Source: a candidate division KSB1 bacterium (GTDB lineage Bacteria > Zhuqueibacterota > JdFR-76 > DREG01). Taken from it: DNA of 5,125 nucleotides. How positions within the stretch are numbered: the stretch's first letter is position 1; every line of letters begins with the position of its first letter. Where the stretch lies: NCBI GenBank assembly GCA_022566355.1, contig JADFJB010000191.1, positions 1 through 5,125 of the forward strand, read 5' to 3'. The translations under genes and the position numbers were made by a program. Shown piece after piece: positions 1 to 5,125 of the stretch. The notes under the pieces were generated by a model. It searched no databases. It was given only the letters and a program-made list of their open reading frames with translations, and was not told the origin of the DNA.

Positions 1-1881
1 TATGGCAAAACCCATTTGATTGAATACCTCAGAAAAGGAGAGATTGAGAGAGATATAACAACCACACATGGAATAGAGCGCAGTCAGATCAAAATTCCCT
101 ATAAAGACAAGGATATCCGCCTCAATATATGGGATCTTGGCGGGCAGGAATTTATGCGCAGCACACACCAGTTTTTTTTCTCGGAGCGAACCCTGTACGT
201 ATTGGTTACACTTGCCCGCAGGGAACGAAATGAGCTCAATCATTGGCTCAAGCTGGCCAATCAGTTAGGGAACAAAGCGCCGGTTCTGGTGGTCATTAAT
301 AAAATAGACCTGGATCCACACGATCTGGATCGAAAAAGCCTTGAGCGCGATTACCCGAATATCATTGGCTTTGTCCGCACCAGTATCCATGATTGTGAGG
401 ATACTAAAGCCGTTGATTCCATCGATCTTCTAAAAAAGAAAATAACATCAATCGTAAGTGATAAGAAACTAATGCCGGGTGTCTTTGAACAGCGCCCGCG
501 TGAGTGGTTTACGGTTAAAGAACAATTGGAGAAGCTGGAAGCGGAAGGGACTGATTTTATCACCTACCAGGAATATGAAGATCTCGAATTTATCAAAGAC
601 CTTCCCGCAGAGGAGCGTAAAAGCAACCTGAAACTGCTCAGTATGATTGGCGCAGTGGTCAGCTATGTGGATGACCCGCGGCTGATCGATACCAATGTGA
701 TCAATCCGCAATGGATCATGGATGGCGTCTATGCCATCATTAATGACCCCATTGTGAAAGATAAAAATAAAGGCCGCCTGGATATTAATGATCTGGAACG
801 CATTCTTCCCGGTGATCGATTTCCAAAACCGAGGCATGTTTTCCTTTTAAACCTCATGCAAAAATTCAATCTTTGCTATGGGGCAAAAGACCAACAGGAT
901 ATTTATTTCATTCCGGATCTTTTTGTCGACATAGAGCCCGATTTTGAATGGGATAGCAAGAAATCCATGCATTTTCGCTACAACTATGACGATTTCCCAC
1001 CGGATGCATTTATCACCCGGTTTATTGTCGAAATGCACCTGGACATCCTGGCTGATAATCGATGGCGCAGTGGTGTGCTAATTTCCAATGGTTCATGCCG
1101 GGCAAAAGTCTACCAGACTTTTCGCAAGAACTATATTCATGTTGAAGTAAGTGGAACAAAAGGCGAGAGCCGCAGCTATCTCTATGCCATCCGGGAAACC
1201 TTTCGCAGGCTCCATGAGCCATTTCCGGAGATGACAATCAAGCAGGAGGTGCTCTATAAAGAACATTGGTTGGACTATTTACAACTCATTAATCGGGAAG
1301 AAAAAAACAAACCAATGTACCACGATGAGTTAGATGAGGATCTTCCTGTTACCGAAATCCTGAATGGCTATTCCACACCAACAGATCGGCAGGGGACGCA
1401 AAAAAACATCAAAATATTTCTGGCCTCTTCCGCAGAACTTAAGGCAGACAGAGAGCAATTTGAAATTTTCATTAACCGAGAGAATCAGCGGCTCTACGAA
1501 GAAGGTATTTTCTTAAAACTGGAACTTTGGGAAAATTTCATCGATGCGATGTCAAAGACCCGGTTACAAGATGAATACAATAATGTAGTGAAGCAATCAG
1601 ATATCTTTGTAAGCCTGTTCTTTACCAAAGTGGGTAAGTACACGGCAGAGGAATTTGAAACAGCCTTTGGCCAATTTAAAAAAACAGGGAAGCCTTTGGT
1701 TTATACCTACTTTAAAGATGCTCCAATAAATACAGAAGAAATAACAGATGAAATTAAAAGCCTGTTAGATTTCAGGAAAAAACTAGATGACTTGGGGCAT
1801 TTTAGAACGATCTACAAAAATATTGCTGATTTGAAGTTTCAATTCAGAAACCAACTTGAGAGGGTATTGCCTAAGTTGTAA
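1..1881 (+). CDS. ROCO-family protein (Roc GTPase-COR) with C-terminal TIR-like domain, 5' end outside the window
   Basis: Residues are counted from the first codon in the window (Tyr1); the frame is open from base 1, so the gene starts upstream. GKT at 2-4 is the tail of a P-loop. TTTHGIE (20-26) fits switch I, DLGGQE (45-50) is G3, NKID (100-103) is G4 and TSI (127-129) is G5. This set is typical of Roc GTPases. A COR domain follows (about 165-445), with NPQW at 235-238 before DGVYAII and FIPDLF at 303-308. After a polar linker, about 470-610 is TIR-like: IFLASSAELKADR (472-484), LELWENF, SDIFVSLFF, then GKYTAEEFETA (545-555). ROCO proteins dimerise through COR and couple GTP turnover to output; bacterial ones usually carry N-terminal LRRs, which would lie left of the window. 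TIR-like tails often cleave NAD or signal, so an immune or stress receptor is inferred. Three TAA codons in tandem end the frame. A TTG at 16 is not the start, because it would remove the P-loop. Confidence 0.88.
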   Translation, partial: YGKTHLIEYLRKGEIERDITTTHGIERSQIKIPYKDKDIRLNIWDLGGQEFMRSTHQFFFSERTLYVLVTLARRERNELNHWLKLANQLGNKAPVLVVINKIDLDPHDLDRKSLERDYPNIIGFVRTSIHDCEDTKAVDSIDLLKKKITSIVSDKKLMPGVFEQRPREWFTVKEQLEKLEAEGTDFITYQEYEDLEFIKDLPAEERKSNLKLLSMIGAVVSYVDDPRLIDTNVINPQWIMDGVYAIINDPIVKDKNKGRLDINDLERILPGDRFPKPRHVFLLNLMQKFNLCYGAKDQQDIYFIPDLFVDIEPDFEWDSKKSMHFRYNYDDFPPDAFITRFIVEMHLDILADNRWRSGVLISNGSCRAKVYQTFRKNYIHVEVSGTKGESRSYLYAIRETFRRLHEPFPEMTIKQEVLYKEHWLDYLQLINREEKNKPMYHDELDEDLPVTEILNGYSTPTDRQGTQKNIKIFLASSAELKADREQFEIFINRENQRLYEEGIFLKLELWENFIDAMSKTRLQDEYNNVVKQSDIFVSLFFTKVGKYTAEEFETAFGQFKKTGKPLVYTYFKDAPINTEEITDEIKSLLDFRKKLDDLGHFRTIYKNIADLKFQFRNQLERVLPKL

Positions 1882-1892
1882 TAATAAAACCC

Positions 1893-1914
1893 TATAGTCT
1901 TCATTGAAACTATA
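1893..1914. other. Short A/T-rich hairpin after the ROCO gene
   Basis: TATAGT (1893-1898) pairs with ACTATA (1909-1914). TTC (1900-1902) pairs with GAA (1906-1908), leaving a bulged C and a three-base loop. No T-run follows on the + strand, so it is a poor intrinsic terminator for the ROCO gene. On the - strand it is followed by TTTTATTATT, but no gene enters from that side. It may be a weak 3'-end stem or chance in AT-rich DNA. Confidence 0.3.
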
Positions 1915-1927
1915 AGAAAATTGCTTC

Positions 1928-2272
1928 ATGATGACCCAATCCGAAGAGCTATTTCATCAAATTGTCAATGAAGTACCTGGCGCCGTTGCAGGGAAAATGT
2001 TTGGTGCATCCTGCATTAAAACCATGAATGGAAAAGCAGTTGCCATTTTATGGCAAGATAGTATGCTGTTCAAACTGGATGAAAAAACCCGGCTGGAAGC
2101 ACTAAAGCTGGATGGTTCAAGCATGGCTTCGCATCTCTATGCTCCTGACAAGCCTATGAAAGGATGGGTTTCTTTACCCTTTAAACATTCCGGCAAATGG
2201 GCTGATTTTACTAGAAAAGCAGTTGCATTTGTAATGACATTGGAAAGAAACAGTAAGGCTGACAACAAATAA
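1928..2272 (+). CDS. TfoX N-terminal-domain protein
   Basis: The 114-residue product matches the TfoX/Sxy N-terminal domain along its whole length. Features seen are GKMFGASCIK (22-31) where the family has its R/K-MFG motif, AILWQDSMLFKL (39-50), and PMKGWVSLP (76-84) followed by an aromatic-rich helix with W91 and F94. Sxy/TfoX in gamma-proteobacteria co-activates competence genes with CRP. Single-domain versions like this, without the C-terminal TfoX domain, are frequent elsewhere and have no assigned role, so competence should not be inferred. The start could be either of two adjacent ATGs (1928 or 1931); no convincing Shine-Dalgarno sequence precedes them. The last residues (ADNK) and the TAA stop lie inside the attC-like repeat that follows, as in integron cassettes. 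The gene has no functional link with its neighbours. Confidence 0.82.
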   Translation: MMTQSEELFHQIVNEVPGAVAGKMFGASCIKTMNGKAVAILWQDSMLFKLDEKTRLEALKLDGSSMASHLYAPDKPMKGWVSLPFKHSGKWADFTRKAVAFVMTLERNSKADNK

Positions 2273-2309
2273 ACCGCATTAAAACGGGCGTTTATTCAAA
2301 CCGTTAGCT
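2258..2309 (+). repeat. attC-like structured repeat A
   Basis: The outer arms GCTGAC (2259-2264) and GTTAGC (2303-2308) pair over six positions, one of them G-T. Unpaired spacers follow, then an inner stem AATAAAC (2268-2274) with GTTTATT (2290-2296), continued by GC/GC after one bulged base. This layout of R''/R' arms, unpaired spacer, inner stem and extrahelical base is that of integron attC sites folded as single strands. GTTAGCT is close to the R' consensus GTTRRRY but lacks one purine. The TfoX-like stop codon lies inside, and the methyltransferase ATG begins 14 bases after the right end. It shares the block TAAACCGCAT and the ending ACCGTT with repeat B near 4411. Confidence 0.5.
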
Positions 2310-2323
2310 GAAATACAACCAAT

Positions 2324-3049
2324 ATGAAAAGGGTCAAATCAAAAATTAATGTTTTCAATGAAGAAACTCTCAACTATGTTCAAAAATTTATTACAAATAA
2401 GGATTTACGAATTCTTGAGGTTGGCTTTGGTTCTGGTGATCTCGGATATGAGCTACTAAAAACTGGTATAGCCCTCACCGCGTTGGATACAGATGCAAAA
2501 GCAGTTGAATTAGCTATAAAAAAAGGTGTGCCTGCCAAGCACCTTGATTTTTTATCATTTAAAGACGATCCGTTTGACATCATCCTATTTACGCGCTCAC
2601 TTCATCACATTCACAATCTTAAAAAAACTTTGCATCATACAAAATTATTACTGAAAAAAGGGGGTAAACTAATCATTGAAGATTTTGATCGTGAAATGGT
2701 GGATCTAAATACAACACGATGGTATTATGATACGATTTCAATCCTTTCCGCAATCATTCGGGAAGAGAAGTTTTCAGAATATATCAAAGATCCCCTTAAA
2801 GCATGGCAAGAAGATCATTCTCACGAACCACCGTTGCATTCGGGCAAGGAAATGATTAAAGAAATTGAGGAAAACTTTGGGGTAATCAAGATAGAGCGAA
2901 ATGCATACTTATACCGATCAATATGCAGCCGTTTGAAAGATGATGAAACTGGATATCATATCACGAAAAGGATATTTGAAATAGAAAATGGGTTGATAGC
3001 AGAAAGTTTTATTTTGCCCAATGGTTTGCGGATTGTGGCTGAAAATTGA
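2324..3049 (+). CDS. Class I SAM-dependent methyltransferase
   Basis: The 241-residue protein has a Rossmann-type methyltransferase core. Motif I is ILEVGFGSG (30-38). An acidic end of strand 2, ALDTD (53-57), would bind the SAM ribose. FDIILFTRSLHHIHNL (84-99) is the motif IV region, and LLKKGGKLIIEDFD (109-122) is the post-motif strand. This pattern fits Methyltransf_11/25-type small-molecule methylases. The C-terminal 120 residues (WYYDTISILSAIIREE onward) are a helical and beta extension that probably shapes the acceptor site. The substrate cannot be named. The ATG has no Shine-Dalgarno sequence and sits just after attC-like repeat A. The gene is AT-richer than the ROCO gene's Roc-COR part and has no metabolic partner nearby. 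It ends in TGA and is followed by a possible weaker attC-like element. Confidence 0.85.
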   Translation: MKRVKSKINVFNEETLNYVQKFITNKDLRILEVGFGSGDLGYELLKTGIALTALDTDAKAVELAIKKGVPAKHLDFLSFKDDPFDIILFTRSLHHIHNLKKTLHHTKLLLKKGGKLIIEDFDREMVDLNTTRWYYDTISILSAIIREEKFSEYIKDPLKAWQEDHSHEPPLHSGKEMIKEIEENFGVIKIERNAYLYRSICSRLKDDETGYHITKRIFEIENGLIAESFILPNGLRIVAEN

Positions 3050-3058
3050 AACTACTTC

Positions 3059-3113
3059 GGCTAACAATAGATGTAAAACATAGGACTGAATTGCAATACA
3101 AAAGGTGTTGGAT
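3059..3113 (+). other. Possible divergent attC-like site C
   Basis: CTAAC (3061-3065) can pair with GTTGG (3107-3111), one pair being T-G. GTTGGAT (3107-3113) matches the integron R' consensus GTTRRRY exactly, and GGCTAAC (3059-3065) matches R'' except at one position. The span of 55 bases and its place just after the methyltransferase stop fit an attC. The interior shows only short pairing such as TGTA with TACA, and it does not share the TAAACCGCAT block of repeats A and B. The call is therefore weak. Confidence 0.3.
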
Positions 3114-3166
3114 TTTGGAAAGTCCGCCAAGTAATATTAAAATTATAAATCGATCTTGACTCATTT

Positions 3167-3174
3167 AAAAGGAG
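3167..3174 (+). promoter_or_regulatory. Shine-Dalgarno that selects a TTG start
   Basis: AAAAGGAG lies seven bases before TTG 3182. With the signal peptide encoded immediately downstream, this makes TTG the best start even though an ATG occurs at codon 25. The methyltransferase and GNAT genes lack a comparable site. Confidence 0.6.
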
Positions 3175-3181
3175 CAATAAA

Positions 3182-3649
3182 TTGAAAAAGGGAGCTATTA
3201 TATTTCTATTATTTACCACTTATTATAACTGTTCTTTGGCACAAATAGAAATTATGGAAAAGTTTGACCTGGGAGAATTTAGTGTCGGGTTTAAGTACGA
3301 AACGCTGACAGATTATTCCAGAACATATGGAGATGGTTACAGATCGATACAACTGTTTATTTGGTATCCCGCAGGGGAGAAATCAATAACACCGCTTCAG
3401 TATGGCGAATATTTTTTGCTAAACGATCTAAAAAGTCAAGCATTTGAATTAGATACTGCAAACAAAAAGACAAGAATAGATTCCTTGTTACGACAAGAAA
3501 TTAAGAGACTGAACAAGCTAAAAAAAAATGACGTTAAATTATCAAAATATAAAAATTTAAAAACGATTGCGCAGAGAGGGGTTCCTGTCTCGCAAAAATC
3601 CTTTCCCCTACTCCTATTTGCGCCGGGAGGTAATACGTCCTATAATTGA
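3182..3649 (+). pseudogene. N-terminal remnant of a secreted alpha/beta hydrolase
   Basis: The 155-residue product starts with a signal peptide: MKK, a hydrophobic stretch at 5-16, and a likely cut at SLA|Q (20/21). No lipobox fits. YRSIQLFIWYPAGE (53-66) and FPLLLFAPGG (141-150) match the opening strands and the oxyanion-hole turn of the alpha/beta hydrolase fold, in the style of PAF-acetylhydrolase or dienelactone hydrolase-like enzymes. Reading then stops five residues later (NTSYN, TGA), before any GxSxG nucleophile elbow, Asp or His, so it cannot be a complete enzyme. No continuation of the fold appears in the following 155 bases; a short open stretch in another frame (about 3648-3707) does not resemble it. 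A deletion or early truncation is inferred. Alternatively it is a short secreted protein of unknown use, but the sequence ends mid-fold. It has an unusual TTG start with a good ribosome site. Confidence 0.6.
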
Positions 3650-3727
3650 TATAAATAATGAAAAAGCTAAGAGAATCGATAAAATAAGAATTGAATTGAT
3701 AGAATAAAAAACGTCCTGTCAACAACA

Positions 3728-3785
3728 GCTATGCGATAAATGCTCCCCTAATCGTTCGCACTACTCATAGCCATACCATTAGCAG
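3728..3785 (+). other. Structured element before the GNAT gene, possible attC-like site D
   Basis: GCTA (3728-3731) pairs with TAGC (3768-3771), and TGCGA (3732-3736) pairs with TCGCA (3756-3760). This leaves a one-sided bulge of seven bases and a 19-base loop. The right flank CATACCATTAGCAG (3772-3785) resembles CAAACCGTTAGCTG at the end of repeat A. Both lie a short distance before an ATG without a Shine-Dalgarno sequence. The outer left arm expected of an attC is not clear, so this may be a degenerate site or an unrelated stem. Confidence 0.3.
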
Positions 3786-3804
3786 CAAGCAGATAAAACA
3801 TATC

Positions 3805-4425
3805 ATGAAAAATTGGATAGACCAGCCCTTAAACTTAATTGGGGAAATAATTAACCTGATCTCTCTAGAGAAAGAACACATTATCGATCTTGAAAAATTA
3901 GCGAAAGACAAAAGAATTTGGCAGCACTATACAATGGATTTAACCAACTCTGAAAAATTTATTTCAGTTTTTAATGAGGCAATAATGGAGCGGGAAAAAG
4001 GAACTCAATTCCCGTTTGTGATTTATCACAAACTGGAGAACAGAATTATTGGCAGCACGAGATTCCTGGATATACAAGAAAACCACCGCAAATTAGAAAT
4101 TGGCTGGACCTGGTTACATCCTGACTATTGGGGCACAGCGATAAATTTGGAATGTAAATTATTGCTGCTGACATTCTGCTTTGAGACCTTAAAAACAACT
4201 CGAATCCAATTTAAAACAGATGAAAATAATTTGCGTTCAAGAAGAGCCATTGAAAAAGTTGGCGGCCGCTTTGAAGGCATTTTACGACATGATATGTTAA
4301 GAGATAATGGCACAAATAGAAATTCTGCTTGTTACGGTCTTATTGACAAAGAATGGGTATATACCAGGAAAAAAATAATGAACCCTATCAAAATAAGAAA
4401 AAAGCCAACTGCTAACAAACTATAA
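3805..4425 (+). CDS. GNAT-family N-acetyltransferase, RimJ/RimL type
   Basis: This 206-residue protein would transfer an acetyl group from acetyl-CoA to an amine. KLENRIIGSTRFLDI (76-90) is the central strand pair. EIGWTWLHPDYWGTAIN (98-114) covers strand 4 and the pyrophosphate loop, with WGTAIN where many relatives have WGxGxN. NNLRSRRAIEKVGGRFEGILRH (141-162) is the conserved Asn-Ser-Ile-Glu-Lys-x-Gly segment of the RimL branch, followed by the last strands with an aromatic (CYGLIDKEW). The acceptor is unknown: ribosomal protein N-termini, small amines or an antibiotic are all possible. The last 20 residues are basic and lie outside the fold; the final ones (TANKL) are encoded by attC-like repeat B. 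The ATG has no Shine-Dalgarno sequence. The next gene is convergent. Confidence 0.87.
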   Translation: MKNWIDQPLNLIGEIINLISLEKEHIIDLEKLAKDKRIWQHYTMDLTNSEKFISVFNEAIMEREKGTQFPFVIYHKLENRIIGSTRFLDIQENHRKLEIGWTWLHPDYWGTAINLECKLLLLTFCFETLKTTRIQFKTDENNLRSRRAIEKVGGRFEGILRHDMLRDNGTNRNSACYGLIDKEWVYTRKKIMNPIKIRKKPTANKL

Positions 4426-4457
4426 ACCGCATATAAACGTGGTTTACACTCACCGTT
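4411..4457 (+). repeat. attC-like structured repeat B
   Basis: The inner stem TAAACCGC (4423-4430) pairs with GTGGTTTA (4439-4446) over eight positions, one of them G-T, around an eight-base loop. The outer arms are GCTAAC (4411-4416) and GTTGAA (4454-4459 on extension), where AAC/GTT plus one wobble pair form. The GNAT stop TAA is the first triplet of the inner stem. It shares ACAAA, TAAACCGCAT, TAAA, CG-GG, TTTA and ACCGTT in the same order with repeat A (2258-2309). No T-run follows the stem, so a recombination-site reading fits better than a terminator, although it lies between convergent genes. Confidence 0.5.
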
Positions 4458-4479
4458 GAAAAATAAAAATGAGGGAGAC

Positions 4480-4701
4480 CTAAGCCGTTACTGGTTCCTG
4501 CGCTTGTTCTTGTTTTTTCTTCTCATTCGAGGCTTTTATAATGATCTTTATTCCGACTGCAACCAAGATAAGCGGCCAAAAATTACTGAGAATTTCACTA
4601 AAATCAATAATATAAAGATTCTCCAATAAAAATAAAACACCAATGCTAACCAACAAAATACCCCCGAATAACCTTCCAGACTTTTTGAATTTCTTGCTCA
4701 T
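4480..4701 (-). CDS. Small LiaI/LiaF-like two-helix membrane protein
   Basis: The 73-residue product has a basic N-terminus (MSKKFKKSGR), a first hydrophobic helix (about 11-32, FGGILLVSIGVLFLLENL), a short loop with D33 and E36, and a second helix starting at NFWPLILVAVG (40-50). It ends in a Lys/Glu/Gln-rich tail. The GGxLLxxGxxxLLxN pattern followed by xxWPLxLxxxG is the signature of the LiaI-LiaF-like transmembrane region seen in envelope-stress and small membrane proteins. Here it stands alone, without the C-terminal LiaF domain. A role in envelope sensing is only a guess from the family. CTCCT at 4709-4713 gives AGGAG on the coding strand, seven bases before the ATG. The stop is TAG. 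It is convergent with the GNAT gene. Confidence 0.75.
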   Translation of the reverse strand: MSKKFKKSGRLFGGILLVSIGVLFLLENLYIIDFSEILSNFWPLILVAVGIKIIIKASNEKKKQEQAQEPVTA

Positions 4702-4707
4702 ATTATT

Positions 4708-4714
4708 GCTCCTG
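4708..4714 (-). promoter_or_regulatory. Shine-Dalgarno of the LiaF-like gene
   Basis: On the - strand CAGGAGC precedes the ATG with a seven-base spacer. The string AGGAGCAATAA is identical to the one before the hydrolase remnant (3170-3180). Both may reflect the host's usual ribosome site, in contrast to the two genes that follow attC-like elements without one. Confidence 0.55.
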
Positions 4715-4846
4715 ATTGAGTGTGAGTTAAAAATAAAGGTGTGATTTTAGATCAGACGATTAAATTTTAAAAAATGTTTACGGTAAATTCCCAAAGTTGA
4801 TTCATGAATTGATATTATTTTATTTTATGAAGGTTTTATTAGATGA

Positions 4847-5086
4847 ATGAAAAAAAGAAATCGACTGGACGAAGGAGATTCGAGTGACGCTGTACTACCC
4901 AACGGGTATTTACCTAAGGGCCGCCGGCTTCCCTGGTTTGTGTTATTAAGTTTTTGCTTGCTATCGGTAATGAATTTTGTTAATTTTGGTATGGCCATTA
5001 GCTGTAAAACAAATTGGGAGGAGCAAGTAGGAAGAAATGAAATGATCCTACAAAGTTTCTCTGAACCTTTCTTAAATATAGGATAA
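4847..5086 (+). CDS. Doubtful small ORF with one hydrophobic segment
   Basis: I do not recognise this 79-residue reading frame. It has a charged N-terminus (MKKRNRLDEGD), a predicted membrane helix at about 29-50 (PWFVLLSFCLLSVMNFVNFGMA) and a polar tail with NWEEQ. No strong Shine-Dalgarno sequence fits ATG 4847; AAGG at about 4830 is better placed for ATG 4843, whose frame stops after 14 codons. A third frame is open across 4851-4946 and also has gene-like codons, and a run of seven A residues (4850-4856) separates the frames. It may be a real small membrane protein, the wrong frame, or a frameshifted remnant. Confidence 0.35.
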   Translation: MKKRNRLDEGDSSDAVLPNGYLPKGRRLPWFVLLSFCLLSVMNFVNFGMAISCKTNWEEQVGRNEMILQSFSEPFLNIG

Positions 5087-5125
5087 AAATTAGTGAATAA
5101 TGCATTTGAAAACCTGGGAATTATT

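Noticed and set aside
16-18. TTG as the start of the ROCO gene
   Set aside because: The frame is open to base 1 and the codons before it (Y-G-K-T-H) are the end of the P-loop, so the start lies upstream.
469-837. 122-codon open frame on the - strand inside the ROCO gene
   Set aside because: It is the reverse shadow of the COR coding sequence, which has clear family motifs; its protein shows no recognisable domain.
3648-3707. Frame-shifted continuation of the hydrolase (IINNEKAKRIDKIRIELIE-like peptide)
   Set aside because: It is Lys/Ile/Glu-rich, shows none of the hydrolase strands or GxSxG, and is short enough to be open by chance.
4423-4446. Intrinsic terminator between the convergent GNAT and LiaF-like genes
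   Set aside because: The stem is good but no T-run follows on either strand, and the same sequence block recurs at 2270-2303 after a gene with a co-directional neighbour.
4791-4830. Bacteroidota-type promoter (TTG, TAnnTTTG) in the divergent gap
   Set aside because: CAACTTTG on the - strand and TATTATTT on the + strand are only near matches, and neither has a convincing -33 element, so chance is likely in such AT-rich DNA.
5093-5125. Start of another gene at the right edge (GTG 5093 or ATG 5100)
   Set aside because: Only about ten codons are visible in either frame and no ribosome site distinguishes them.
1-5125. CRISPR array, tRNA, rRNA or transposase
   Set aside because: No regularly spaced direct repeats, no cloverleaf-like element with a conserved TTCGA arm, and no transposase motif was seen on either strand.

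Overview
The window looks like a chromosomal accessory region of a Bacteroidota bacterium. The evidence is AT-rich DNA, TAA-dominated stops, several genes without a Shine-Dalgarno sequence, and protein families (ROCO GTPase with a TIR-like tail, TfoX-N-only protein, LiaF-like small membrane protein) that are common in that phylum. No rRNA or conserved core gene is present to fix the genus.

Layout. Positions 1-1881 hold the 3' part of a large ROCO gene: Ras-of-complex GTPase, COR dimerisation module, then a C-terminal TIR-like effector domain. Its start and any leucine-rich repeats lie left of the window. It has the architecture of a nucleotide-switch-controlled immune-type receptor. It is followed by a run of short, unrelated genes on the + strand: a TfoX-N-domain protein (1928-2272), a class I SAM methyltransferase (2324-3049), the N-terminal stub of a secreted alpha/beta hydrolase (3182-3649) and a GNAT acetyltransferase (3805-4425). 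A small LiaI/LiaF-like two-helix membrane protein follows on the - strand (4480-4701). A doubtful small membrane ORF closes the window (4847-5086). No gene-free stretch exceeds about 155 bases.

The genes from 1928 to 4425 do not form a pathway. What unites them is what separates them. Two related, structured repeats sit at the 3' ends of the TfoX-like and GNAT genes (about 2258-2309 and 4411-4457). Each contains the stop codon of the gene before it, an inner inverted repeat, and outer arms resembling integron R''/R' core sites (GCTAAC-like and GTTAGC/GTTGAA-like). A weaker match follows the methyltransferase (3059-3113), and another structured element precedes the GNAT gene (3728-3785). My reading is that this is a cassette array with attC-like sites, or a decayed relative of one, next to a ROCO-TIR receptor. 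No integrase is visible, so this stays an inference.
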